Source: Chitinophagaceae bacterium
Lineage (GTDB): Bacteria; Bacteroidota; Bacteroidia; Chitinophagales; Chitinophagaceae
Direction: 5' to 3'
Length of the DNA stretch: 64,000 nucleotides
Assembly: GCA_947447825.1 (NCBI GenBank)
Contig: CANFLL010000009.1
Coordinates: 1 to 64,000, forward strand
The notes beneath the pieces are model-generated. The model saw only the letters and a program-made list of their open reading frames with translations. It made no database searches and had not been told where the DNA came from. Made by a program: the position numbers and the translations under genes. Shown in pieces: positions 33,666 to 43,656 of the stretch. Numbering within the stretch: position 1 is the first letter of the stretch; each line of letters opens with the position of its first letter.

Positions 33666-33721
33666 TCACATTTCATACTTCATATCTCATATCTCATATT
33701 TCACATTTCATATTTCATAAC
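33666..33721 (+). repeat. Heptamer array in the leader of the aminotransferase gene
   Basis: Eight contiguous 7-bp units: TCACATT, TCATACT, TCATATC, TCATATC, TCATATT, TCACATT, TCATATT, TCATAAC. It ends three bases before the ATG at 33725. Confidence 0.9.
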
Positions 33722-33724
33722 AAG

Positions 33725-34561
33725 ATGGTATACGTTAATCAGAATGGTAAAATAATAAAGGAAACCACTGCTTCTATTTCAGTGAACAATCGATCGTTTA
33801 GATATGGTGATGGTTGCTTCGAAACAATGAAAGTGATAGATAATAAACTACTATTTGCTAATTATCATTTTGAAAGGTTATTTGCTTCTTTAGCATTGCT
33901 TCAGTTCGAATTGCCCAATTATTTTACACCAGACTATTTGCATCAGCAAGTGTTAGCCATTACCCAGAAAAATTATCATCAGAAGCTGGCAAGAATAAGG
34001 CTAATGATTTATAGAGGTGATGGTGGCTTATATGATCCTCAGAATCATTTCCCTAATTTTTTAATTCAGACATGGGATCTTAATCCAGCCAATAATAAAC
34101 TTAATGAGAATGGACTAATTGTAGATGTTTTTAGTGATGCAGTAAAACATGCGGATACTTATTCAGCCATAAAAAGTAATAATTATTTGGGTTATGCAAT
34201 GGCTGCCTTATGGGCTAAAAAGCAACATATAAATGATGCAATTTTGTTGAATCCATTTAATAGGGTTGCAGACGCTACCATTGCCAATGTGTTTATCATT
34301 AAAGATGGTATTGTTAAAACCCCATTCCTTTCAGAAGGTGGCATCAATGGCGTTATGAGAAGGAATTTATTAGAAAAACTTCCTTTAATAGCAATTCAAA
34401 TACAAGAGACCACTTTAACAGTTGAGGATTTGTTGGAGGCTGATGAATTATTTTTAACTAATAGTATCTACGGCATCCGTTGGGTGAAAAGGTTAAAAGA
34501 GAAAGAATATGGTAATAATATGACTGCTCTAATTTTTAATAAAATAATTGAAATATTATAG
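33725..34561 (+). CDS. Class IV aminotransferase (aminodeoxychorismate lyase/BCAT/D-amino acid type)
   Basis: A 278-residue PLP fold type IV protein. It has the N-terminal NRSFRYGDGCFETMKV segment, ARIRLMIYRG, the Lys region SAIKSNNYLGYAMAALWAKK (shown within AIKSNNYLGY, PLP Lys near residue 156), and DATIANVFIIKDG with SEGGINGVMRRNLLE. The last segment is typical of PabC and related lyases. 4-Amino-4-deoxychorismate lyase (folate synthesis) is a good candidate, but D-amino acid or branched-chain aminotransferase activity cannot be excluded. No folate gene is adjacent. The start codon directly follows a heptamer repeat array, so expression could vary with repeat number (inference). Confidence 0.88.
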   Translation: MVYVNQNGKIIKETTASISVNNRSFRYGDGCFETMKVIDNKLLFANYHFERLFASLALLQFELPNYFTPDYLHQQVLAITQKNYHQKLARIRLMIYRGDGGLYDPQNHFPNFLIQTWDLNPANNKLNENGLIVDVFSDAVKHADTYSAIKSNNYLGYAMAALWAKKQHINDAILLNPFNRVADATIANVFIIKDGIVKTPFLSEGGINGVMRRNLLEKLPLIAIQIQETTLTVEDLLEADELFLTNSIYGIRWVKRLKEKEYGNNMTALIFNKIIEIL

Positions 34562-34747
34562 TTTAGAGTCAAGTGCAAAAAGTTTTGATAAGGTCAAAAG
34601 AAAATACTTTAGGAACAATTTGTGCCAATATTCATTCTGTGAAATATCAATTATTTCACAGAATAAATACTACGTAATGGTTTGATGTTTATTTTTACAT
34701 TGATTTACACTACAATTGGAGTGTCCCTGTTTAGTAAACATCTATTA

Positions 34748-37700
34748 ATGGAGTATAAGTTTAGCCCTAGTTTTTCATTTTTAAAATATTTATATTTAGT
34801 TATAATATTCATCTTAGCAAGTAATTTTTTGCAAGCTCAGAACTATGCCGATGGTTCAGGAAGGGGTTCGTTGCAACGCTCTGTTTTTTGGTTAACTTGG
34901 ACAAATGGACTTTACAGCCGCCCCACAGGATCTGATAGCTCACTAGTTACGGCAGGAGTTTATGTGTGGCAGTTTACGCCTGGTGTTAAAGTTATTGCAA
35001 CAGTTAGCAACATAAATGCCATTACAAAAAATGGAGCTCTCAGACCTACCACTAGCGGAAGTAGTGCTTATAATCCAGATGGATTAGGGGTGTTATATCC
35101 AGGTATTTCAGGGGCAGGATTAAGAGATTCTCTTTTTGCAGCTAACATAAAATTTGATATTACGGTCGATTTGCAGATGCTAGTAAATGGTACATGGAAA
35201 AGCATTTCTTATCCTGGATTAGTTGTAGGAGATGCGGAAACATTGGCTAATGACAATAACACTGCTGGGTTAAATGAGTATATAAAAGCAAGTGCAGCAG
35301 ATGCCAATACTAGTTGGCAACTGTTGGATTTTAGAAAAGAACAAAGCAGCAAGTTTCCTGAAGATTATAAAATAAAGGTTAGTAATAGTGGAAAGGATGT
35401 TAAGCTTTATATTGATAATTCAGTTAATACAGCCGATTTGGGAGATGGTTATCTTCAAGCAGTATTATTTGCAAAGAACGCTCATAGCCTTTCAAACATT
35501 CAAACACAAGGAAGAGGCTATACTGCCGTTGCATTAGGATTGGTTGCTCCATTCGATTTTGGTGATGCGCCATCTACATTTGGAAATGCTGGTAACTACA
35601 TCGGTAATGTTACTTATAACACCCTTCCTAGTTTGGTTGATAGCGTTTACACGGCAGTTAAGATGTCCCAAATCACTGTAGGTTCATATTCTAATTTATA
35701 CTTGGGTAGTTATGGAACTGATGCCGACGGTAACCCTCCCCATAGTAGTGGTGCTACTACAGATAACAACACCGAAAATAATGATGAGGATGGTTTTGAT
35801 TTGTCAACACAACCTGGTATCTATGTCAACAATGCAAACAATTTATTCATAACTGTTAAAGCTAGTAACAAACAATCTACAAGTGCAACAGTGTATGGCT
35901 GGATAGATTTTGATGGCGATGGGCAATTCTCCTCTAGCGAAGTGGCAACTGCAACAGTTCCTTCTGGTGCATCTTCATTGCCTGTTAAACTAACTTTTGA
36001 TTATGGCAAGTTTGGGAAAACCATAAAACAAGGTGCTACTTATGCAAGGTTTAGAATTACTACTACTAAACTATTAGATAACCCAAACACGTCAGTAATT
36101 GATGAAAGAAGTACGAGTATTGCATTAGATGGAGAAACGGAAGATTATCAGTTAAATGATATTAATTATGGAAACATTTCTAAGCCAGAAGGGGTCAATG
36201 ATGTAGACAGTACGCCCGTGAATACTCCAGTAACAACTACGGTAAAAGTGAATGACATCGTTAACTCCTATTATGCAACTGTTGACATTGCTAATCCTCC
36301 AAGTTCAGGAAAAGTAGTAGTAAATGCTGATGGAACTGTTACTTATACCCCCGATAGCACTTTTACAGGAACAGATACTTATACCTACACACTTACCACA
36401 CCAGCAGGTTTAGTTTCAGACCCCATTAATGTGGTAGTTTATGTAAAACCAAAAGGTGTAAACGATTCTGTGATTACGCCTATTAATACCCCTATTATTA
36501 TAAATGTTAGGGCAAATGATGGTATTGCTGAGGTCAAAAATGCAGTATCGATTGTTACGAGTCCTTCCAATGGAACGGCTACGGCTACTAGCGATAGTAC
36601 GTTTAACTATATTCCTTCTAAAGACTTTGTAGGCTTAGATACTTTTACTTACATTCTAACAACACCTGATGGCATTTCATCTGATCCCATTCGAGTAATT
36701 ATAAAAGTAGTTCCATTGGGTGTGGACGATTTGGATAGTACTTTCATTAATAAACCAGTAACAACTAAAGTGTTGGCAAATGATGGTATCGGCGCACTAA
36801 CTGATACACTAAAGCTTGCTACAGACCCTGCCAATGGAACAATAAAACTTAATAAAGATGGTACGGTTACATATACGCCAGCAAATGGATTTACGGGAAA
36901 AGACACTTACACCTACACGCTGACAGATTCTGTAGGTGCAATAACACACCCAATTACCGTAACAATTTTGGTGAAGCCTATTGGCGTATTAGACAGAGAT
37001 ACCACCGCATTTAATAGTCCATTGACAATTGATGTTAAGGCAAACGATAGTGCAAAAGGGTTAAATGACGCTGTAGTAATTACTTCGAATCCTCGAAATG
37101 GTACAATAGTAGTTAATGCAGACAGCACGGTTACCTATACCCCAAACACTGATTTTGTGGGAAAAGATACCTGCTATTACACATTAATAACTGCAGATAG
37201 TGTTCAATCTAAACTTATTCCTATATACATAACGGTACTTCCACGAGTAAAGAAAACGGATGTATTGATTGTAAAAACATTGAACACACCTGGCAAATTG
37301 ATTGCAGGGGAAACAATTAGCTTCACTATCACCGCAACGAACAATGGAGCCGACACGGCTACCAATGTGATTGTGAAAGATACTTTAGCAGCTAATATTG
37401 GCACTGCCACAATTGTTACTACTCAGAATGGCACTGCTTCTTACAATTCTACAAAAAAGATACTGACTTGGAATATTGGTACGCTAATTAATGGTCAATC
37501 GACATCATTAACTTTTAAAACTATCATAGATAGTGGTAATAAAGTAATTAATACAGCTTATGTTTCTGCAAAAGAAATCGATCCAGATACTACCAACAAT
37601 CACTCTACTGTTGGGCCGATTACCATTCAGCGAGTGCCACAAGGAGTAGCTGATTTGGATAGCACGTTTATTAATAATCCTGTAACTACAACTGTTAAAA

Positions 37701-39754
37701 CAAATGATGGTAGTATCAATATGAAAGATACCGTTAAGGTTTCCTCCACCCCAGTTTATGGTACTGTTGTAATCAATAAAGATGGAACGGCAACTTATAC
37801 CCCAAATAGCGGATATACAGGTAAAGACACTTACACTTACACCTTAACAAGTGATAGCGGTATTGTGTCGCAACCTATCACTGTGACCATTAAGGTTAAA
37901 CCAATAGGTGTGTTAGATAGAGAGACGACTAATGAAAATTCAGCCATCACTATTGCCGTAAAAAATAATGATAGTGCTAAAGGGGGTAACAATACGGTAA
38001 ACATTATCACTAACACTAATAATGGTAGTGTAGTTGTAAATACTGATGGTACAATTACTTATACCCCCAACAAGAATTTTGTGGGCAATGACACTTGCTA
38101 CTACACACTAATAACAGCAGATAGTTTATCTTCATCTCCAATTGCTGTTTTCATTACAGTGGTTCCTCCAATTAAGAAAGCGGACATATCCATAAAGAAA
38201 ACCTTACTTACCAAAGGAAGCTTAACAGTTGGGCAAGGCATCAATTTCAGTTTAAATGTTACCAATAACGGTCCAGATGATGCTACTGGTATTATTGTGA
38301 CGGACACACTGGACTCGAATATTAGTAATGTTTCTATAACTCAACCACAAAATGGAGTGGCTAGCTACGATAAATTAGCGAGGGTTTTAGTTTGGAAAAT
38401 GGGGAACTTATCGGTTAACCAGACTTCGTCAATTACTTTCACAACCATCATTGATAGTGGTAAATCAATTGAGAACAATGCTTTTGTTATTGCTAATGAA
38501 ATTGATCCAGACACCACAAATAACCATTCTTCAATAGGGAAAATATCTGTTTTGCCAATGCCTGTAAATGGTGTGGCAGATTTAGATAGTACTCTTATTA
38601 ATCTACCAGTTATCACTAATGTTAAAGCAAATGATAGTGCAAAGAATGCGTTAGATACCGTTAAAATTGCTACCAATCCCACTTCTGGTGTTGTTACAGT
38701 AAATACTGATGGAACAGTTATCTACACACCCAACAACGGATATGTTGGTAAAGATGTGTACACATACACCCTCACCAATACGGACGGCACAGTTTCGTTG
38801 CCCATTAAGGTTACGGTATTAGTGAAACCAGTTGGCGTAAATGATGCTGATACAACTGAAGAAAATAAATCTATAACTATGGGGATAAAAGCTAATGATG
38901 GAGCTAGTGGCAAAAGTTGCTCAGTGCAAATTATAGCCCAACCTGTTCATGGCAAATTGGTTGTAAATTCTAACAATACCGTTACCTACACACCCGATTC
39001 TGGCTATGTAGGTAAGGATTCGTATAAGTATATTTTAATAACTACTGACAGTGTGACTTCTGCGCCAATTACTGCCACCATTCTAGTAACGCCTCCAGTG
39101 ACTAGATCAGTCGATTTATCTGTTGTAAAACAATTAATAACAACAGGAAGCATCACTATTGGAGAAAGTGTTGAATTCTCCATTACTGTCACTAATAACG
39201 GGCCTGATGATGCTACCAATGTTGTGGTAACAGATGTTTTAGCCAATAATTTGGAAAGCCCAACTGCACTAACGTCTGGCGGACTAGGAACAATAATTTA
39301 TAACAGTACCACTAAAAAAATTACTTGGAATGTTGGTGGTTTAGCGGCTAGTCAGGTGGCTACGCTAACTTTTAATGCGGTTATCGACAGTGGATCATAC
39401 CTAAACAATACTGCTATTGTGAAAGGTGCTGAACCAGATCCTGACACTACCAACAATAAATCGTACATTACCTCTACACCAATTTATCCGGCTGAATTGT
39501 TTATTCCAAACGTTATTACACCAAATGGCGATGGCAAGAATGACAACTTTGTTATTCAAGGATTACAGCGTTTCCCTAACAGTGGCTTATCAATTTTTAA
39601 TAGATGGGATAATATGGTGTACACTACTCCCGACTATCAAAATGATTGGAATGGCAAAGGGCTAAGTTCTGGCACGTATTATTATGTGCTGAAATTGAGG
39701 TTACTTAATGGAAACATTGAAGTGAAAAAAGGTTGGGTGATGGTAATTAAATAA
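34748..39754 (+). CDS. Giant T9SS-exported adhesin: GEVED, Ig-like and DUF11 repeats, CHU_C
   Basis: About 1,668 residues from the ATG at 34748, which gives a good signal peptide (LYLVIIFILASNFLQAQ); the track starts 22 codons earlier. In track numbering the order is: GEVED-like domain (about 290-495, with WIDFDGDGQF and DGETEDYQL), four Ig-like/tandem-95 repeats (about 500-855, each starting like GVNDVDST...), DUF11 (about 858-985), two Ig-like, DUF11 (about 1165-1290), two Ig-like, DUF11 (about 1477-1600), and a gliding-motility-type CHU_C sorting domain (PNVITPNGDGKNDNF, about 1603-1690). The CHU_C end marks a type B cargo of the type IX secretion system. It is the first gene of a block with a PorP/SprF protein and an OmpA protein, as in SprB-type adhesin loci. 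Surface adhesion or gliding is inferred. Confidence 0.92.
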   Translation: MEYKFSPSFSFLKYLYLVIIFILASNFLQAQNYADGSGRGSLQRSVFWLTWTNGLYSRPTGSDSSLVTAGVYVWQFTPGVKVIATVSNINAITKNGALRPTTSGSSAYNPDGLGVLYPGISGAGLRDSLFAANIKFDITVDLQMLVNGTWKSISYPGLVVGDAETLANDNNTAGLNEYIKASAADANTSWQLLDFRKEQSSKFPEDYKIKVSNSGKDVKLYIDNSVNTADLGDGYLQAVLFAKNAHSLSNIQTQGRGYTAVALGLVAPFDFGDAPSTFGNAGNYIGNVTYNTLPSLVDSVYTAVKMSQITVGSYSNLYLGSYGTDADGNPPHSSGATTDNNTENNDEDGFDLSTQPGIYVNNANNLFITVKASNKQSTSATVYGWIDFDGDGQFSSSEVATATVPSGASSLPVKLTFDYGKFGKTIKQGATYARFRITTTKLLDNPNTSVIDERSTSIALDGETEDYQLNDINYGNISKPEGVNDVDSTPVNTPVTTTVKVNDIVNSYYATVDIANPPSSGKVVVNADGTVTYTPDSTFTGTDTYTYTLTTPAGLVSDPINVVVYVKPKGVNDSVITPINTPIIINVRANDGIAEVKNAVSIVTSPSNGTATATSDSTFNYIPSKDFVGLDTFTYILTTPDGISSDPIRVIIKVVPLGVDDLDSTFINKPVTTKVLANDGIGALTDTLKLATDPANGTIKLNKDGTVTYTPANGFTGKDTYTYTLTDSVGAITHPITVTILVKPIGVLDRDTTAFNSPLTIDVKANDSAKGLNDAVVITSNPRNGTIVVNADSTVTYTPNTDFVGKDTCYYTLITADSVQSKLIPIYITVLPRVKKTDVLIVKTLNTPGKLIAGETISFTITATNNGADTATNVIVKDTLAANIGTATIVTTQNGTASYNSTKKILTWNIGTLINGQSTSLTFKTIIDSGNKVINTAYVSAKEIDPDTTNNHSTVGPITIQRVPQGVADLDSTFINNPVTTTVKTNDGSINMKDTVKVSSTPVYGTVVINKDGTATYTPNSGYTGKDTYTYTLTSDSGIVSQPITVTIKVKPIGVLDRETTNENSAITIAVKNNDSAKGGNNTVNIITNTNNGSVVVNTDGTITYTPNKNFVGNDTCYYTLITADSLSSSPIAVFITVVPPIKKADISIKKTLLTKGSLTVGQGINFSLNVTNNGPDDATGIIVTDTLDSNISNVSITQPQNGVASYDKLARVLVWKMGNLSVNQTSSITFTTIIDSGKSIENNAFVIANEIDPDTTNNHSSIGKISVLPMPVNGVADLDSTLINLPVITNVKANDSAKNALDTVKIATNPTSGVVTVNTDGTVIYTPNNGYVGKDVYTYTLTNTDGTVSLPIKVTVLVKPVGVNDADTTEENKSITMGIKANDGASGKSCSVQIIAQPVHGKLVVNSNNTVTYTPDSGYVGKDSYKYILITTDSVTSAPITATILVTPPVTRSVDLSVVKQLITTGSITIGESVEFSITVTNNGPDDATNVVVTDVLANNLESPTALTSGGLGTIIYNSTTKKITWNVGGLAASQVATLTFNAVIDSGSYLNNTAIVKGAEPDPDTTNNKSYITSTPIYPAELFIPNVITPNGDGKNDNFVIQGLQRFPNSGLSIFNRWDNMVYTTPDYQNDWNGKGLSSGTYYYVLKLRLLNGNIEVKKGWVMVIK

Positions 39755-39775
39755 ATGAACAGGAAATAACACTAA

Positions 39776-40789
39776 ATGAAATTAAAGATATTTATATCAA
39801 ATGTATTTATTGGCTTCATGCTTATCATTGCTTCAGTTGTTCATGCGCAACAGAATGTTCAGTTTAGTCAGTATGTGTTTAATAGCCTATCATTAAATCC
39901 CGCATATACTGGCTATAAAGAAGATTTGTATTTGAATGCTGTTTATCGAAAACAATATGTAAGCTTTCCTGGGTCGCCTTCCACTGCGGCAGTTTCTCTG
40001 GATGGTTTATTGAGTAAAGATAAAAAGTCGGTAGGTATTGGCGGACATCTCACAGTAGATAACCTTGGGCCGCAACAAACTGTTTCTCTTTTTGGTACTT
40101 ATTCGTACAGAATTAGATTAAACGAGGATGATACCAAACGATTATGCTTTGGTATTGCTGGTGGCATTAACCAATATTCCCTTGATGGTTCGGTTCTTCA
40201 ATATGTAGATGCCAATGATCCTTCCATCAATTCTGCCCAACAAAGTGTAATCAAACCAGATGCGCAGCTTGGGGCTTTTTATTATGGCTCCAATTTCTAT
40301 GCTGGCTTATCAGTACTTAATTTGTTTTCATTATACAATAACGGCTCTATCTATTTGAATAATACGAATGTTTCTTCTTCCGAAGACATCACCTCACATT
40401 TGTACCTGACAGTAGGAGGATTGGTAAATATGTCGGAAAATGTGAAGCTGAAACCTTCTATTATGCTTAAAGAAGATTTTCATGGGCCATCAAGTCTCGA
40501 CTTAAATCTTTTAGCCTTGCTTTCCGAAAAACTTTGGGTGGGTGCTTCTTATCGTTCTGCTGTTACTTTATGGAATAAGAAAGCGGTTTCCTCTAGTTTA
40601 AGCAAGAGCGGTGCAGCAGCTATTATGGCTGAAATATTTGCAACAGAAAGATTACGAATTGGCTATTCATACGATTTTATTACTAGTGGATTATCCAACT
40701 ATCAGGCTGGGTCGCATGAGATTTCTGTTGGACTTTTATTCAATAGAAACTTAGATGCAGAACGCATTAAGAGTCCACGATATTTTTAA
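39776..40789 (+). CDS. PorP/SprF family type IX secretion membrane protein
   Basis: A 337-residue outer-membrane barrel protein with a signal peptide (GFMLIIASVVHAQQ). The mature start QNVQFSQYVFNSLSLNPAYTG is the diagnostic PorP/SprF segment. The family works with a partnered CHU_C-type cargo for secretion or surface display. The gene begins 21 bases after the stop of the adhesin gene, which supports cotranscription and a dedicated pair. The remaining sequence is typical amphipathic beta-strand sequence. I did not find unusual features. Confidence 0.94.
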   Translation: MKLKIFISNVFIGFMLIIASVVHAQQNVQFSQYVFNSLSLNPAYTGYKEDLYLNAVYRKQYVSFPGSPSTAAVSLDGLLSKDKKSVGIGGHLTVDNLGPQQTVSLFGTYSYRIRLNEDDTKRLCFGIAGGINQYSLDGSVLQYVDANDPSINSAQQSVIKPDAQLGAFYYGSNFYAGLSVLNLFSLYNNGSIYLNNTNVSSSEDITSHLYLTVGGLVNMSENVKLKPSIMLKEDFHGPSSLDLNLLALLSEKLWVGASYRSAVTLWNKKAVSSSLSKSGAAAIMAEIFATERLRIGYSYDFITSGLSNYQAGSHEISVGLLFNRNLDAERIKSPRYF

Positions 40790-40843
40790 GGGATGTTGTA
40801 AAAGTAAATTGAACAACTTTCACTACGATGCAGTGTCTTTTTG

Positions 40844-40885
40844 ACTTTTTATTTTCAACTTACTACTTTTAACTTTCTAAGTTAT
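40844..40885 (+). repeat. Degenerate heptamer array
   Basis: Six 7-bp units: ACTTTTT, ATTTTCA, ACTTACT, ACTTTTA, ACTTTCT, AAGTTAT. It lies between the PorP/SprF gene and the OmpA-like gene. Weaker than the arrays at 20431 and 33666. Confidence 0.6.
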
Positions 40886-41022
40886 CTCTGATAACTTCCT
40901 AAAAGTAGCAGAATATTATTTGAAACGTAAAATATTTCAAATTCAGCCTTTACTTTGTGCAGTTGCATAGTTAAATATTTAACTAATTAACAGGTCATTT
41001 AATAACTAGTATAAATAAACAA

Positions 41023-43119
41023 TTGAATACAAAACTTCATACTTTAAAGGGAAAAAAAGTAGTGCTTACAAGATGCCTAACTTTTTTTCTTCTCCTGCTA
41101 TCATATAGTAATTCTTCTTTTGCGCAGGAAGCAAAAGGAATCTTCACTAGTGCTAATGAGGCTTTCATTAAATACGATTATGCTATTGCTGCCAAACTTT
41201 ATGAAAAGGCACTGGCTAAAAAGGGTGACGATACTTTTATTCTTTCCAGATTGGCCTTTTGCTACAAGGAAATGAATGAATATGAAACTTCTGAAAAGTA
41301 TTATAAGAAACTAATTTCCCTTCCTGGTACAAATACCCAAGAGTGGCTTTATTTAGGCGATATGTTGAAGAATACTGCTAAGTATTCCGCAGCAAAAGAA
41401 ATCTATCAACAATATCAACAACGAAATGGTAAAGATGAGATTAGTTACAAAATTGCTGGTTGCGACAGTGCATTGTATTGGATAAACCACCCAGATGGGT
41501 ATAGTGTAGAGAATATGGCCTACCTAAACACTGCCAAATCTGATTGGGGGGCAGTGTATAATCCATTCACGAGTAGTGTGATTTTTGTTTCTGACAGTTT
41601 GCGTAATTCCAAAAAGAACTTCTTTCAAAAAACTTTCAGTGATGCTATTTATGGCAGAACAGACAACTATTTTCAAAAGATATACAGCATCAGCAATGCA
41701 CAACATGATGCCTTTAATAACCAGATTCATGAATTCGATCCTACTATAAATGCTTTTGCGTATCACACTGGGCCTGTTGTTTTTAGTGGTAATTATGATA
41801 GCATCTATTTCACAGTTACTTATGATGGCAACGACATTAAAGTGAAGGACAAAGTGGAGGATAAGGACACCAAAATCACGTCTTTTGGCACTAGACGTTT
41901 GGAATTGTTTCTTGCTACACTAAATAAATCTGGACAGTGGAACGCACCTACTCCCTTCACCTACAATAATCCTTCTGCCTATTCTGTTGGTCATGCCGCA
42001 TTGAGTCCAGATGGTAGAGTACTTTATTTTACCAGCGATATGCCAGGAGGTAAAGGTGGTTTAGATATTTGGTTTTGCGAAAGGTTGATTACTGGCAATT
42101 GGGGATTCCCCAAAAACTGTGGAAGCATCATCAATTCAAAGGATGATGAAGCGTTTCCAGTGGTTGCATCCAATGGCAATTTGTTTTTTGCCAGTAAAGG
42201 TCATGTGGGTATGGGGGGCTATGATTTGTTTGTTACTTCTGGAGAAAAAAATAGTTGGACAACACCCATCAATATGGGTTATCCTTTAAACTCTAGTGGC
42301 GATGATTTTTATTATGTTGCAAAAGATGATACTAGTGGATTCTTTGCCAGTAATAGAAAAGGAGGATTAGGTAATGATGATATTTATCAATTTGTAACAG
42401 CCGCACAGCCTGCAGTAGCACCAATAAATGGTCCTTTAGTGCTTGAGACTACAGTTATAGATAATGCAACCCAAGAACCCATTCCTGATGCTTCTCTTAC
42501 TTTTCTGAACACCAATAGTGACAGAAAGTGGGAGCAAAAAACTAATACTGATGGCAAAACATGGCATGGAGTGGATAATAATACGCCCTTTGCTATTACT
42601 GCAAATAAAAAAGGATATTACCCCAGCATTATTGCTATCAATACCAAAAATGCCACAAGCGATACAATGCTTGTAATTATTCCGTTAGATAATCAATCGG
42701 GTACAAAGCCAACGCCTAAGGTATATAAGCTTACAGATGCGCTTACTACACTACATGAGGGAGATAGATTTAGGATAAATAATATTCATTACGATTTTGA
42801 TAAAGACAATATTCGCAGAGATGCAGCCAAAATATTGGATACTTTGATAGACATACTACATCAATATCCTTCCATGGTGATTGAGCTTTCTTCTCACACA
42901 GACTCTCGTGGTACTGATGAATACAACTTCAATTTGGCAGATAGAAGAGCAAAATCTGCCGTGGCTTATTTGGTAAAACATGGAATAGACAAGCACAGAA
43001 TGATGGCCAAAGGTTATGGGGAGATGATGTTGCTAAATGGTTGTAGCAATGATGTGCCATGTTCGGAAGAAGAACACCAAGCCAATAGAAGAACAGAAGT
43101 CAAAATATTGCGGTTTTAG
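41023..43119 (+). CDS. TPR-PD40-OmpA domain outer-membrane protein (T9SS-linked)
   Basis: A 698-residue protein. After a signal peptide (CLTFFLLLLSYSNSSFAQ) come TPR-like helices (about 40-135), then a WD40-like PD40 beta-propeller region (about 190-460, with HAALSPDGRVLYFTSDMPGG quoted here in part as SPDGRVLYFTSD). A CarboxypepD_reg-like segment follows (about 470-545), then a C-terminal OmpA peptidoglycan-binding domain (about 570-698, IHYDFDKDNIRRDA and LSSHTDSRGTDEYN). This is the layout of PorE-like proteins that anchor T9SS parts to peptidoglycan. It follows the adhesin and PorP/SprF genes. The start is a TTG; no ATG precedes the signal peptide in frame. Confidence 0.92.
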   Translation: MNTKLHTLKGKKVVLTRCLTFFLLLLSYSNSSFAQEAKGIFTSANEAFIKYDYAIAAKLYEKALAKKGDDTFILSRLAFCYKEMNEYETSEKYYKKLISLPGTNTQEWLYLGDMLKNTAKYSAAKEIYQQYQQRNGKDEISYKIAGCDSALYWINHPDGYSVENMAYLNTAKSDWGAVYNPFTSSVIFVSDSLRNSKKNFFQKTFSDAIYGRTDNYFQKIYSISNAQHDAFNNQIHEFDPTINAFAYHTGPVVFSGNYDSIYFTVTYDGNDIKVKDKVEDKDTKITSFGTRRLELFLATLNKSGQWNAPTPFTYNNPSAYSVGHAALSPDGRVLYFTSDMPGGKGGLDIWFCERLITGNWGFPKNCGSIINSKDDEAFPVVASNGNLFFASKGHVGMGGYDLFVTSGEKNSWTTPINMGYPLNSSGDDFYYVAKDDTSGFFASNRKGGLGNDDIYQFVTAAQPAVAPINGPLVLETTVIDNATQEPIPDASLTFLNTNSDRKWEQKTNTDGKTWHGVDNNTPFAITANKKGYYPSIIAINTKNATSDTMLVIIPLDNQSGTKPTPKVYKLTDALTTLHEGDRFRINNIHYDFDKDNIRRDAAKILDTLIDILHQYPSMVIELSSHTDSRGTDEYNFNLADRRAKSAVAYLVKHGIDKHRMMAKGYGEMMLLNGCSNDVPCSEEEHQANRRTEVKILRF

Positions 43120-43218
43120 CTGTTGGTAACTATTCATAACTATCAAGTGCTTTTCGGTGTAGTGAAACACGCAGCATATCACAGTGAGCACTTTCTTTTG
43201 TCCTCTTTCTTCCATTTA

Positions 43219-43416
43219 TTCAACTGAGTCACGCTTATATTCACTTGAGTCAAGCTTATATTCACCTGAGTCGGCCAAAGATTCACCTGAGTCAGAAAAA
43301 GTTTCACCAGAGTGAGTCGACGACTCACTTGAGTCAGCCAAGGATTCAGTTGAGTCAGTCCACGACTCAACTGAGTGGGCCAAGGATTCAGTTGAGTCGT
43401 GGACTGACTCAACTGA
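43219..43416 (+). repeat. 21-bp tandem array with palindromic cores (9-10 copies)
   Basis: Units such as TTCACTTGAGTCAAGCTTATA, TTCAGTTGAGTCAGTCCACGA and CTCAACTGAGTGGGCCAAGGA at exact 21-bp steps. Later units alternate between TTCAGTTGAGTC and CTCAACTGAGT, which are nearly reverse complements, so hairpins can form between neighbours. It lies 100 bases after the OmpA-like gene. The 77-codon minus-strand ORF in the track (TQLNPWP repeats) is a by-product of the period. The rest of the gap to lysC has only the lysC promoter. Confidence 0.9.
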
Positions 43417-43597
43417 AAAAATGACGCTTTCTAAGTGGTAGTTTATATGAAAGTGACTACTTATCTAACATCCTTAATTTGCTAATTGTGGTTCATTAAC
43501 TCTTTTGGTATACTTCTTTCTAATTCAAGGTGATCTTTCCCTCATAAATATATTAGCATTTTAGTACTACCATATTCTACAATAGTCCAATATCATT

Positions 43598-43605
43598 TAC
43601 ATTTG
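43598..43605 (+). promoter_or_regulatory. -7 promoter element of lysC
   Basis: TACATTTG, an exact TAnnTTTG match; predicted start near 43611, about 46 bases before the ATG. Confidence 0.6.
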
Positions 43606-43656
43606 CGCCCCCGAAAGGGTTAAAACGATTAATTTAAGTTTAACTAAACAGGCATT

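Noticed and set aside
43179-43412. 77-codon minus-strand ORF with TQLNPWP-type repeats
   Set aside because: Same explanation as above for the 21-bp array near 43.3 kb.
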